Positions 51,626-60,363 of a DNA stretch of 64,000 nt are shown here, one piece after another (positions within the stretch are counted from its first letter, which is position 1; each line of letters starts with the position of its first letter). The translations under genes and the position numbers were made by a program. Origin of the DNA: Microbacterium sp. A20 (lineage in GTDB: Bacteria; Actinomycetota; Actinomycetes; Actinomycetales; Microbacteriaceae). Below the pieces are notes generated by a model. That model made no database searches. It worked only from the letters and a program-made list of their open reading frames with translations, and was not told the DNA's origin. Location of the stretch: the NCBI RefSeq assembly GCF_004794515.1, contig NZ_SSDF01000084.1:62001-126000 (forward strand), written 5' to 3'.

Positions 51626-51892
51626 ATGGAACTGACCCTGATCTCATCGTCCTTCTGCGGCGCGTGCGCTCGGACCAGGTCCGTGTTGGCCGACGCTGCT
51701 CGGTTCCTTCCGGATGCCACGATCACGGAGATCGATGTGGCCCGCGATCCCGATGCCGCCGAGGCGCTCGACATCGGCTTCACCCCGACCGTGATCATCC
51801 GCGATGCATCAGAAGTCGAGGTGTTCCGCGCGGAGGGCGTGCCGACGGTCCCCCAGGTGCTGACCGCCGCGGTCAAGGCACTCCCGGACTGA
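51626..51892 (+). CDS. Thioredoxin family protein
   Basis: An 88-residue thioredoxin-fold protein. The redox motif CGAC (Cys11 and Cys14) lies in SSSFCGACARTRSVL, the cis-Pro in DIGFTPTVIIRD, and VPTVPQVLTAAVKAL is the last helix. It may be a reductant or part of a cytoplasmic disulfide relay. It ends about 100 bases before the PhnB-like gene, and no partner is obvious. The start ATG follows GAGGAGG at a short distance. Confidence 0.88.
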   Translation: MELTLISSSFCGACARTRSVLADAARFLPDATITEIDVARDPDAAEALDIGFTPTVIIRDASEVEVFRAEGVPTVPQVLTAAVKALPD

Positions 51893-51991
51893 GGCGATTC
51901 CATCCTCGTCGGCCCCTTGCGAACGCAGGTTTCCGGGCGCAGACTGAGCGTCAGCGATGCCGTCACTTCACTCACACCTTCTGGAGTCCGC

Positions 51992-52405
51992 ATGCCTGCT
52001 CTCAACCCGTATCTCTCGTTCCGCACCGAAGCCCGCGAGGCGATGGAGTTCTATCAGAGCGTGCTCGGTGGTGAGCTCGTGATCAGCACCTTCGGAGAGT
52101 TCCCCGACATGGTGCAGGATCCGAGCCAGAAGGACCTCGTCATGCATGCCCAGCTCGATGCCCCCGGCGGACTCGTGCTCATGGCGTCCGACTCTCCCGA
52201 CGGCATGCCCTATGAGAAGCCGCAGGGGTTCTCGGTCTCGCTGAGCGGCAACTCGCAGGACGCCACCCGGACGGTGTGGGAGAAACTGGCCGAGGGGGCG
52301 ACGATCACGATGCCCCTGGACGTGCCGCCGTGGGGCGGACTCTTCGGCATGCTCATCGACCGCTTCGGCATCCCGTGGATGCTGCACGGCGACCCGGAGG
52401 ACTGA
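51992..52405 (+). CDS. PhnB-like VOC family protein
   Basis: A 137-residue protein of the DUF1244/PhnB glyoxalase group. NPYLSFRTEAREAMEFYQSVLGGELVISTFGEFPD is the first half, HAQLDAPGGLVLMASDSPDGMPYEKPQGFSVSLSGN the middle, and WGGLFGMLIDRFGIPWMLHG the end. Such proteins are mostly of unknown function. GGAG at 51982-51985 supports the ATG at 51992. It is convergent with the PucR gene. Confidence 0.9.
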   Translation: MPALNPYLSFRTEAREAMEFYQSVLGGELVISTFGEFPDMVQDPSQKDLVMHAQLDAPGGLVLMASDSPDGMPYEKPQGFSVSLSGNSQDATRTVWEKLAEGATITMPLDVPPWGGLFGMLIDRFGIPWMLHGDPED

Positions 52406-52427
52406 GCGGGAAGACTGAGCACGCTGC

Positions 52428-53942
52428 TCAGCGCGGCTGCACGGCGCGACACGCGAGGTGCAGGGCGAGCCTCGCCTCGGGATCGGTCATGTCGATGCCG
52501 AGGAGTTCCTGCACGCGCCGGATCCGGACCATGACCGTGTTGCGGTGCAGGCCGAGCGCCTGCGCCGTCGCTGCGATGCCCGACTCGTGGTCGAGGTACG
52601 CCGAGAGCGTGGTGAGCAGCTCCCCGCCCCCGACGCGCAACGGCGCCAACAGTGATTCCGCCGCCGGGACGAAGGTGTCGTTCCCGGTCCAGGCGAGAAG
52701 CAGCTGCTCCAGGCCGAGGCTGTCGACCCGCACGAACCATCCCGTCGCGGAGCGCGATGCCGCGATACGCGCCGCGTCGCCGGCCTCGTCCAGAGTCGTG
52801 GCGAGGCCTTCCGCCCCGGCCTGCAACGAGCCCACACCGGTCGCCACGGTGAAGTCGCGCAGGACTCCCAGGTGCAGCGCGCGCAGAGCGGCCACGGCGC
52901 GCTCCACCCGATCCGGGTCCGGGGCCTCCGGGAACGACAGCCATCCACTGAGCCCGCGGCCGGCCGTCGTCGCATGCGCTTCTCCGTCGATCGCCGAGAG
53001 AGCAGCGCTGACCGAACGCAGCAGCGAGAACGAATCGAGCCGTCCCCTCGCCACCACCCGGAAGCCGATGTGATACCCGCCCGTGCGCCAACCGCGCTCC
53101 GCCATGCGGCGCTCGACATCGGCATCGGCCGCCCCGTGCAGGTCGACGAAGTCGCGAAGGAGACCCGAAGACACGGCGACGTCGTTCACGGCCGCGACCT
53201 CGTCGATCAGGATGCGCGCCGCGACGGCCGGCATCGCGATCTCGGCGGCGACCGAGAGGGACTGCACCTGCGCCTCGCCGAGCCCGCGCCCGAAGAGCAC
53301 GAGCCGCAGACCGCTGCGCCCCGGGCTGTCGACGCGCACGGACGCCGCCGCTGAACCGTCCGCGCTCGCCTGATCGAGCCAGGAGTCGAAGCCGATCGCG
53401 GCATGCAGGCGTTCGTCGAGATGGGCACCCGCCTCCTGCAGCACACCGGACGAGTCGATCAGCGCGGCCCCGACACCGAGGTTCGCCGCGATGTGCCCCA
53501 GCAGGTCGGCGAGGTCGTCGGCGGCGTACTCGAAGGACTGGGCGACCTTTCGCACCTGGCTGAGCGTCAGCGCATCGCGGGCCTCGATCAGCATCCAGCA
53601 GGCCTTCGCGAGCTGCACCGGTCGCTCGACGTCGAGCAGGCACAGACCGATGCGGTCCGCGAGCCGGAACGCGCCCGCGTCGAAGCCGACCGCACCGGGG
53701 ATCGCGAGTCCCGTGAAACCGCGGTCGCGCAATCGACGCAGCAGCGCGTCCTGCTGCCAGGTCGCGCTCGGGGCAGCCGATGTGACGATCGCCAGCCGGT
53801 CTGCACCGCTCTCGGTCAGCTCCGCCTCTCCCGCCCCGACGGCGACCGCCTCCCACGCGGCATCCGAGGGGCCGGCGACTCTCCGCAGCCCGCCGTTCTC
53901 TGCATGGGCGAGCAGGGCAGGCAACCGCAGCCGCTCGATCAC
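52428..53942 (-). CDS. PucR family transcriptional regulator
   Basis: A 504-residue protein. The N-terminal purine-catabolism-like domain (MIERLRLPALLAHAENGGLRRVAG... VERPVQLAKACWMLIEARD) and a central region precede the C-terminal PucR HTH: LLTTLSAYLDHESGIAATAQALGLHRNTVMVRIRRVQELLGI. It is the last gene of the DUF917/HyuA operon, with its GTG start (53942) overlapping the preceding stop by four bases. It probably senses an intermediate of the pathway and acts at the repeats near 60185-60234. Confidence 0.88.
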   Translation of the reverse strand: MIERLRLPALLAHAENGGLRRVAGPSDAAWEAVAVGAGEAELTESGADRLAIVTSAAPSATWQQDALLRRLRDRGFTGLAIPGAVGFDAGAFRLADRIGLCLLDVERPVQLAKACWMLIEARDALTLSQVRKVAQSFEYAADDLADLLGHIAANLGVGAALIDSSGVLQEAGAHLDERLHAAIGFDSWLDQASADGSAAASVRVDSPGRSGLRLVLFGRGLGEAQVQSLSVAAEIAMPAVAARILIDEVAAVNDVAVSSGLLRDFVDLHGAADADVERRMAERGWRTGGYHIGFRVVARGRLDSFSLLRSVSAALSAIDGEAHATTAGRGLSGWLSFPEAPDPDRVERAVAALRALHLGVLRDFTVATGVGSLQAGAEGLATTLDEAGDAARIAASRSATGWFVRVDSLGLEQLLLAWTGNDTFVPAAESLLAPLRVGGGELLTTLSAYLDHESGIAATAQALGLHRNTVMVRIRRVQELLGIDMTDPEARLALHLACRAVQPR

Positions 53943-54967
53943 GCCGCATCCAGATCGTCGAGGCCGTAGGCCGACGGCAGCACCTTGGCTCGCCGATCCG
54001 ACCGCGCGTTCCACCATGCCGGCGCGGGGACGGCGAAGACCGCCACGTTCCGGGCGAGACCCAGCTCGGTGGCCTCGAGGATCTCCCGGGACACCGCGTC
54101 GACGATCACGATGATCGTCGGGGCCGAGGCGACGAGGAGTCCGTCGGTGAGCACGGCAAGCGCCTCGGATCGGGTGACGACCCGGTGCACCGCACCACCG
54201 AGTCCGCTGATCTCGACCGCGTTCACGTGCGGGTCCTGGAGCGAGGGCACGACCGAGACGATGCGTCCTTCGGCGAGCAGTTCGGCCCCCAGGGCGTCGG
54301 CGAGGAGCGGCAGCGGCGCAGAGGCGTACTCGAGATAGGCCCTGCCGAGTTCGAGCGCGTGCGCGAGGTGGCCGCCGATCGCGTGCTCCCGCAGGTCGCC
54401 GACGGTGAAGCCGCCGAGCACCGCGCACCCGACGCCGCCGGCCTGGACGATCGCCGAGCGCACGACCCGTTCGGCATCGATGGCCCGATGCGCCTCCACG
54501 AGCGCGACTCCGTCGGCACCGGTGTCGCACGCGAACACGAGCCCCGGCACGCTGTCGACGAAGAGCGACATCTGATCCAGCCCGGGCACCGCGCGACCGG
54601 TGCAGTCCGCATCGACCACGACGTGCGATCCGGCGAGCGTCAGCGGCGCGAGCCCGTTCATGCCCCCGCCCTCGAGCGAGCAGACCGCGGGGATCGGATG
54701 CCCGACCCACCGCTCGACCGCGGCGAGGAGCCGGGCGAACGGCTCTTCCGCCGGAAGCCGCTCGCCGAGCAGCATCGTCGAGCCGACGAACGCGACCCCG
54801 AGGCAGGGCGTGTCCGGGTCGAGCGATGAGATCGGCGACACCTCGATCGGCCAGTCTCCGGCGCGCGCGAGCATGAGTTCGAGCATGGTCGTGGAGCCGC
54901 CGCCGCCCGAGCCGAGCAGCGCATACCCGCGGGCGAGTGCCGTGAGGTCGTCGCGCTGCAGCATCAT
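53939..54967 (-). CDS. DUF917 (S-Me-THD) family protein, divergent paralogue
   Basis: A 342-residue member of the DUF917 family, renamed S-methyl-thiohydantoin desulfurase-like (PF06032). It keeps the glycine motif as YALLGSGGGGSTTMLE and has VDADCTGRAVPGLDQ where its two neighbours have VDADGMGRAFPEL. It is the most divergent and shortest of the three. The start at 54967 has CTGGAG nearby. It may bind a metal and substrate as a complex with the others; its own activity is uncertain. Confidence 0.85.
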   Translation of the reverse strand: MMLQRDDLTALARGYALLGSGGGGSTTMLELMLARAGDWPIEVSPISSLDPDTPCLGVAFVGSTMLLGERLPAEEPFARLLAAVERWVGHPIPAVCSLEGGGMNGLAPLTLAGSHVVVDADCTGRAVPGLDQMSLFVDSVPGLVFACDTGADGVALVEAHRAIDAERVVRSAIVQAGGVGCAVLGGFTVGDLREHAIGGHLAHALELGRAYLEYASAPLPLLADALGAELLAEGRIVSVVPSLQDPHVNAVEISGLGGAVHRVVTRSEALAVLTDGLLVASAPTIIVIVDAVSREILEATELGLARNVAVFAVPAPAWWNARSDRRAKVLPSAYGLDDLDAA

Positions 54968-54977
54968 GCGCTCCAGC

Positions 54978-56096
54978 CTAGGGAGAAACGCCCTCGCCTG
55001 CGGACAGGGCCTCGACCGGGACGAACTCCGCCGAGAGCCCGAATGCCGACGGGCCGAAGGCGGCGAGCGCATCGGGGGTGCGCATCATCTCGGGGGTCGA
55101 GATGCCCAGCACTCGCACGCGCTGTCCGTACCGGAGCCCCTCGGTCGTGATCGGCTCCGCCGTCTCGTGGTCGACCACGCAGATGAGGTCGGGCACGATC
55201 GCCACGAGGGTCTCTCCGCGATGCGCGATGAGGTTCTCGTTCTGGAACGCGATCTCGAACGTGTCGCCCTCCTCCGCCCCGAGCGGTGCGATGACCGCCC
55301 GCCCCTTGGCGAAGCCCTCGGTCGTGCGCCGCTCGACGTCGATGACCTTGCCCACGCAGAGCTCGCGCAGGTGCGGGTAGAGCGTCGTCGCGAGCGTGTC
55401 GGCGATCGCCTCGAACGGGGAGCGGTGGTCCTCGCGGGCGATCCGGATGGCGCGGCCCAGCGCGAGGGCCATCGAGATCGTGCGCGGCACCGCCGTCCGC
55501 CGCACGTCGGCTCCGGTCATCGCATACTCCGCGATGTGACCGACGCCGCCGAGGCGGATCGTGATGCCGCGGGCGAGCCACTCCATCTGCCGGTCGTCGT
55601 CGCCGGTGTCGATCACGACCTTCTCCCCGCGTTCCCCGGCGAGCGCCAACGGCGACCCGTGCACGCCGTAGACGGCGAAGGTCTCCATCGAGAGCTCGGG
55701 GAATGCGCGGCCCATGCCGTCGGCATCCACCACCGGGAGCCCGGTCTCGGCCGCGACGATGAGCGGGATCATGGAGTTGATGCCGCCGCACTCGATCGGC
55801 ATGGTGGCATCCGCCTTCCGGCCGAGGTGCTCCTCGAGGGTCCGCAACGCGAGGGTGGGCTCGGTGCCGGCCGGGATCTTCTCGATCATCACGGTCGGCG
55901 CGCCCATCTGCGCGGTCGGGATCACGAACAGGTCGTCGGCGAGCTCGTCCGGGTCGAGGATCGTGATGCTCCCCTCCCCCAGCACCCGCTCGACGAGCAT
56001 CTTGCCGATGTAGGGGTCGCCGCCACCGCCGGTACCGAGCAGCGTCGCGCCGCGGGCGAGGTCGGGGAGGTCCGCGGCGGTGAGCTGCCAGCTCAT
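54978..56096 (-). CDS. DUF917 (S-Me-THD) family protein, paralogue 2
   Basis: A 372-residue protein. ARGATLLGTGGGGDPYIGKML near the N-terminus, VVDADGMGRAFPELSMETF in the middle and ITTEGLRYGQRVRVLGI near the end follow the DUF917 pattern. About 45 percent of positions read alike in the following paralogue, from eye comparison only. Family members are found next to hydantoinase/oxoprolinase subunits; one characterised class desulfurises S-methyl thiohydantoins. Its start overlaps the paralogue 1 stop by four bases. Confidence 0.9.
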   Translation of the reverse strand: MSWQLTAADLPDLARGATLLGTGGGGDPYIGKMLVERVLGEGSITILDPDELADDLFVIPTAQMGAPTVMIEKIPAGTEPTLALRTLEEHLGRKADATMPIECGGINSMIPLIVAAETGLPVVDADGMGRAFPELSMETFAVYGVHGSPLALAGERGEKVVIDTGDDDRQMEWLARGITIRLGGVGHIAEYAMTGADVRRTAVPRTISMALALGRAIRIAREDHRSPFEAIADTLATTLYPHLRELCVGKVIDVERRTTEGFAKGRAVIAPLGAEEGDTFEIAFQNENLIAHRGETLVAIVPDLICVVDHETAEPITTEGLRYGQRVRVLGISTPEMMRTPDALAAFGPSAFGLSAEFVPVEALSAGEGVSP

Positions 56097-57193
56097 GCCG
56101 CGACTCCCGCCGATGGCGTTCCGGCGGAGATGCTGCCGTCGTAACGGTGCGCCGCCATGTCGTAGCCGAAGTAGCCGGGCCCGACCATGGCGAGAGCGGC
56201 CTCCGAGTGCCAGCGCTCGTCGGCCGGGGCCGCGATCACCCGCACGCGCTGGCCGTACCGCAGGCCCTCGGTCGTGATCGGCTCGCCGGACTCGCCGTCG
56301 AGCACCATGATCAGATCGGGGGTGGTCGCGAGCACCACCCCGTCGGCCTCGGCGACGAGATGCTCGTTCTGGAACTGCAGGGTCAGCGTGGTGCCGGCGT
56401 CCCCGTCGATGCGCGCGCGACCCCGGGCGAATCCGGTGGTCGTGGCGCGGTGCACGTCGACGACCTTGCCGTCGAAGAGCTCGCGCCCGCCGAGCAGGTC
56501 GACGACCGCGTCCACCGGGTCGGTCTTCTCGTCACGCGCGATGGCGATGCGCTGCCCGATCTCGATGCAGCGCGACAGCGAGCCCGAGACGAGCGACTCC
56601 CGCGCGGCTGTGCCCGACATGGAGAACCCGGAGATCATGACCGAGCAGCCCATCTCGACGCAGGCCACGCGGGCGATGCGCTCGGTCCAGGAGTTGTCGG
56701 CCGTCTGCAGCACGCCGGTGTTGCCCTTCTCGTCGCTGAACGCGAGGGGCGATGCGGTCACGCCGTACAGCGTCGGGAGCACCATCTGCAGCTCGGGGAA
56801 CGCACGCCCCATGCCGTCGGCGTCGACCAGTGGCAGTCCGAGCGCGGCAGCGGCGGCGATCGGGATGGTCGAGTTCACGCCGCCCACCTCGGCACAGGCG
56901 ATATGCGTGATCGGACGGCCGAGATGGACGCTGAGGGCCTTGACCGGTTCGATGACCTCGGCGAGGCTCGGCAGCTTCTCGACCATGACGGTCGGGGCAC
57001 CCATCATGGCGACGAAGAGCGCGAGGGCGTCGTCGGGCACCTCTTCGAGGCCGACGACCGTGACATCACCGGAGGCGAGTGCCTGACGGGCGAGGAGGGC
57101 ACCGATGTACGGGTCTCCTCCACCGCCGGTCCCGAGCACGGCGGCGCCGCGGGCGAGTCCGTCGATGTGGGCGGGGGTGATGGTCCAGCTCAT
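56093..57193 (-). CDS. DUF917 (S-Me-THD) family protein, paralogue 1
   Basis: A 366-residue protein starting MSWTITPAHIDGLARGAAVLGTGGGGDPYIG. VDADGMGRAFPELQMV and ITTEGLRYGQRVRVIAA mirror paralogue 2 closely, but the central stretch (AFSDEKGNTGVLQTADNSWTERIARVAC...) differs. The ATG at 57193 is one base from the HyuA stop (57195). The likely role is in breakdown of a hydantoin-like compound with the HyuA protein. Confidence 0.9.
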   Translation of the reverse strand: MSWTITPAHIDGLARGAAVLGTGGGGDPYIGALLARQALASGDVTVVGLEEVPDDALALFVAMMGAPTVMVEKLPSLAEVIEPVKALSVHLGRPITHIACAEVGGVNSTIPIAAAAALGLPLVDADGMGRAFPELQMVLPTLYGVTASPLAFSDEKGNTGVLQTADNSWTERIARVACVEMGCSVMISGFSMSGTAARESLVSGSLSRCIEIGQRIAIARDEKTDPVDAVVDLLGGRELFDGKVVDVHRATTTGFARGRARIDGDAGTTLTLQFQNEHLVAEADGVVLATTPDLIMVLDGESGEPITTEGLRYGQRVRVIAAPADERWHSEAALAMVGPGYFGYDMAAHRYDGSISAGTPSAGVAA

Positions 57194-57194
57194 G

Positions 57195-58742
57195 TCACGC
57201 CCCCATGTCGAGGTCGCCGACGGCCTTGACGCGGATGCGCGTGGCGTTGCCGGGGAGATAGGGAATGGGCACCTCGTCGAAGTCGATGATCGAGACGGTC
57301 GAGGGCCTCGCACCGGCGGCGATGGCTTTGTCGACGGCCTCGGCCCGTACCTCGGCGAGCGTCTCCTCACGGCGGCCGGGTTCGATCGCGTAGACCTTGT
57401 CGATCTCGCCGCCGACCTGCGCGATGGAGGCGCCGATGGCGTTCGCGACCGCGTAGTTCTCGGGGCGGTGCACGGTGCCGAACAGCGGCAGCTCATCGGG
57501 GAGCAGGATGGATCCACCGCCGACCGCGACCACCGCGATGGGCTCGGGCGAGGTGCGCATGCGGTCCACGGCCTCGGACACGCGCTCGGCGATGCGCGCC
57601 AGCACCCGTTCGACGAACGCGGGGTCGAGGTGGGCGACCTTGCTCGCATCGCCCACTTCGGCGCGACCGGCCGCCACGGCGATGTCGGTGGCCGTCAGGG
57701 TCGAGCCGCCGAAGACCAGGGCTTCCGTCGTCAGCTTGTATCCGACGGAGGCCGGACCGACCTCGGCCGTCTCCTCGTCGACGATGCTGCCGCCGCCGAT
57801 GCCGAGCGAGAGCACGTCGGGCATCCGGAAGTTGGTCCGGATGCCCGCGACCTTGACCTCGTTCGCCGTCTCGCGCGGGAATCCGTTGATCAGCAGACCG
57901 ATGTCGGCGGTGGTGCCGCCCACGTCGATCACCGCGCAGTCGTCGAGCCCGCTGGTCGCCGCGGCACCGCGCATCGAGTTGGTCGGGCCGGAGGCGAAGG
58001 TCGCGACCGGATAGCGGCGCACGTACTCCTCGTCCATGAGCGTGCCGTCGTTCTGGCTGAGGAAGATCGGCGCTTCGATGCCCTGGGCGCGCACGGCCGA
58101 GGTGAGACCGTCGACGATCTCGGAGGCGAGCTCGCGCAGCGCGGCGTTGATGATCGTCGAGTTCTCGCGCTCGAGCAGACCGATCCGCCCGATCTCGTGC
58201 GACAGTGAGATGGCGGCATCGGCACCGAGCACGTCGGCGACGATCTCGGCCGCCCGCACCTCGAGATCGTGGTTGACCGGGCTGAACACCGAGGAGATGG
58301 CCACCGAGCGGATGCCGTGCGCTTTCATGTCCTCGGCGTGCGCCCGGATCTCGTCGGGGTCGAGCGGTGAGATCGGTCGGCCGTCGAATTCGTAGCCACC
58401 GTGCGCGAGGTAGCTGCGGGCCTGAGTCGCCTCGACCAGCACCTCGGGCCAGTCGATCAGCGGCGGCAGCGCCCGCGTGGCCGGAAGCCCGAGCCGGAGC
58501 GCTGCGACCGGAGCCAGACGGCTGGCCTGCACGAGCGCGTTGATGAAGTGCGTCGTGCCGATCATGACGGCGTCGATGTCGGTGCCCTCGAAGGCGTGTC
58601 CGGCGCGCAGGTCCTCGATCGCCTGGATGATGCCGCTGGTGACATCGGGGGTGGTCGAGTGCTTCACCCCCGCCAGTGTCCGGGTGCCGTCCATGAGGAC
58701 TGCGTCGGTGTTGGTGCCGCCGACGTCGATGCCGATGTGCAT
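57195..58742 (-). CDS. Hydantoinase/oxoprolinase A-type ATPase (HyuA-like)
   Basis: A 515-residue ASKHA-fold protein. Phosphate-1 is MHIGIDVGGTNTDAVLMDG, phosphate-2 is CAVIDVGGTTADIGLLING, and a later VVAVGGGSILLPDELP fits the nucleotide pocket. The middle has TTHFINALVQ (Hydant_A_N) and SQNDGTLMDEEYVRRYPVATFASGPTNSMRGAA. It is shorter than a typical HyuA (about 680) and no HyuB (Hydantoinase_B) gene is present. It probably uses ATP to open or prepare a cyclic amide ring; the DUF917 neighbours may replace HyuB. Confidence 0.9.
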   Translation of the reverse strand: MHIGIDVGGTNTDAVLMDGTRTLAGVKHSTTPDVTSGIIQAIEDLRAGHAFEGTDIDAVMIGTTHFINALVQASRLAPVAALRLGLPATRALPPLIDWPEVLVEATQARSYLAHGGYEFDGRPISPLDPDEIRAHAEDMKAHGIRSVAISSVFSPVNHDLEVRAAEIVADVLGADAAISLSHEIGRIGLLERENSTIINAALRELASEIVDGLTSAVRAQGIEAPIFLSQNDGTLMDEEYVRRYPVATFASGPTNSMRGAAATSGLDDCAVIDVGGTTADIGLLINGFPRETANEVKVAGIRTNFRMPDVLSLGIGGGSIVDEETAEVGPASVGYKLTTEALVFGGSTLTATDIAVAAGRAEVGDASKVAHLDPAFVERVLARIAERVSEAVDRMRTSPEPIAVVAVGGGSILLPDELPLFGTVHRPENYAVANAIGASIAQVGGEIDKVYAIEPGRREETLAEVRAEAVDKAIAAGARPSTVSIIDFDEVPIPYLPGNATRIRVKAVGDLDMGA

Positions 58743-58782
58743 GATTCTCGCTTTCCTGTGAGGGGTGTCTGTCTCTGGTGGC

Positions 58783-60120
58783 TCAGGCCGCTGCGGTCTC
58801 TTCGACCGGTGCGGCCTGGCGGGTGGTCGCGACGCCGACGCCGCGGACCCAGCCGAGCTTGCCCGCCACGATGTACAGCGCCATCGAGAGGAAGAGGCTG
58901 AGCAGCGACGGGATGCCCCACGTGACGAAGTAGCCGACGAGAGCGGAGACCAGCCACACGACGATCGTCGCGGGGACGATGCGCGGCGCCGTCGTCGGGA
59001 GGGTGCCCGCCTCGCGCGTCGCGTCGAGGTCGGGACGCCAGCGGCGCACCACGTAGTACTCGGCGACCATGATGCCGGCGATCGGCGGGAAGGCGACGCT
59101 CAGCACGATCAGGAACTCGGTGAACTGACCGAGGATGCCGACCGCGGCGAGGACGGATCCCACGACACCCAGGACGATCGTCGTCGTCACGCGGTGCAGG
59201 TTCTTGCCGAACGCGGTGGAGATGAAGTTCACCAGCCCCAGCGTCGAGGAGTACAGGTTCCAGTCGTTGATCTTCAGGGTGCCCGTGAGCACGATGAACA
59301 GGCCGATGAAGCCGACCGACGAGGTCACGATCGCGACGATGTCACCCGTGGCGGCGGCATGGGCCAGCAGCACTCCGGCGAGGCCGATCACGAACTCGCC
59401 GAGCGAGACGCCCAGCACGGTCTGCTTGATGACGTCCGCGCGTGAGCGGTTGAAGCGGGTCATGTCGCCGGTGATGATCGCGCCGACGATGAGGCCACCG
59501 GCGACGATGCCGGTTCCCGCCCAGACGCTCATGCTCGGTCCGGGGGCGGGGCCCGTGAGCAGCTCGCCGATGTCGTGACGGCTCAGCTCGGTGATGACCG
59601 ACCAGCCGACGAGGATCAGGAACAGCGGCACGGTGATGTTCGCGAGCCACTGCATCCCGACGAACCCGAAGGCCACGATCGCGGTGACGGCGAGTCCGAA
59701 GATGAGGCTCCATGCCCACACCGGCAGTGCGCCGGGCATGAGGGCGTCGAGGGACTGCGCGGAGATGGCCGACTGGATGCCGAACCAGCCGATCAGGCTG
59801 ATGCCGATGGCGAGCCCGACCAGCGATGCGCCGATCTCACCGAAGCCGGTCCAGCGGGCCAGGAGTGCCGTGTTGAGGCCCTCGCGCTGGCCGATGAAGC
59901 CGACCACGCACATGATCACCTCGAGGATGAGCGAGCCGAAGAGGAAGGCGAGGACGGCCTCGCCGAAGGTCATGCTGTATCCGAGGGTCGCGCCGAGGAG
60001 GAACTGCGAGAGGGCCGAGACCTGTCCGAATCGCTGCACTGCGATGCCGAACCAGGGTTTGCGGGCCTCGGGAGTCACTCGGGAGAGCGCGAAGTCGTCT
60101 GCGTGCGCCGTGCGTGCCAT
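58783..60120 (-). CDS. NCS1 family permease (cytosine/hydantoin type)
   Basis: A 445-residue transporter of the nucleobase:cation symporter-1 family with twelve helices. PWFGIAVQRFGQVSALSQFLLGATLGYSMTFGEAVLAFLFG, SLIGWFGIQSAISAQSLD, and DMTRFNRSRADVIKQTVLG are family landmarks (the last is the conserved D-x-R/S-R-F/Y). The hydantoin permease Mhp1 of Microbacterium belongs to the same family. The first gene of the operon, it probably brings in the substrate of the HyuA/DUF917 enzymes. The start is the ATG at 60120 after GAGGG. Confidence 0.88.
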   Translation of the reverse strand: MARTAHADDFALSRVTPEARKPWFGIAVQRFGQVSALSQFLLGATLGYSMTFGEAVLAFLFGSLILEVIMCVVGFIGQREGLNTALLARWTGFGEIGASLVGLAIGISLIGWFGIQSAISAQSLDALMPGALPVWAWSLIFGLAVTAIVAFGFVGMQWLANITVPLFLILVGWSVITELSRHDIGELLTGPAPGPSMSVWAGTGIVAGGLIVGAIITGDMTRFNRSRADVIKQTVLGVSLGEFVIGLAGVLLAHAAATGDIVAIVTSSVGFIGLFIVLTGTLKINDWNLYSSTLGLVNFISTAFGKNLHRVTTTIVLGVVGSVLAAVGILGQFTEFLIVLSVAFPPIAGIMVAEYYVVRRWRPDLDATREAGTLPTTAPRIVPATIVVWLVSALVGYFVTWGIPSLLSLFLSMALYIVAGKLGWVRGVGVATTRQAAPVEETAAA

Positions 60121-60184
60121 GAGGGTCCTTCGGGGGGAGGGAACGGGTTGTGGGCCACAGTAGCCACGCCCTCCGGCCCGAGGA

Positions 60185-60234
60185 TATGTGCACATCGCAC
60201 GAGAATCACGTCGGTATGTGCGCATTGCACGAGA
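60185..60234. promoter_or_regulatory. Two 20-bp repeats with 30-bp phase upstream of the NCS1 operon
   Basis: TATGTGCRCATYGCACGAGA occurs at 60185-60204 and 60215-60234, exactly 30 bases apart, or about three helix turns. The core ATGTGCACAT of the first copy is itself a perfect palindrome. This is the layout expected of two operator sites for a dimeric regulator; the PucR protein encoded at the end of the operon is the first candidate. Confidence 0.7.
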
Positions 60235-60264
60235 CTCTCGCGCGGCGCTCGCGCCCGGGAGCCT

Positions 60265-60350
60265 CCCGCCGAGACCCCGACGAAACGCCGAGACCCCCTC
60301 CTGCCGACAGCGACAGGAGGGGGTCTCGGCGGGAAAGCGGGGCTTCGACG
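60265..60350. repeat. Nested palindromic intergenic repeat, copy 3
   Basis: CGCCGAGACCCC occurs twice, then a stem-loop closes with GGGGGTCTCGGCGGG and a degenerate right arm GCGGGGCTTCGACG. It lies just past the thrC stop and before the operators of the permease operon. Its inner stem (CCTCCTGTCG-type) differs in sequence from copies 1 and 2, while the CGAGACCCC/GGGGTCTCG arms are kept. Confidence 0.8.
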
Positions 60351-60363
60351 ACCGCCCCGACGA

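Noticed and set aside
53939..57193. Three DUF917 genes as an assembly duplication
   Set aside because: The copies differ throughout in length and sequence, so they are true diverged paralogues.
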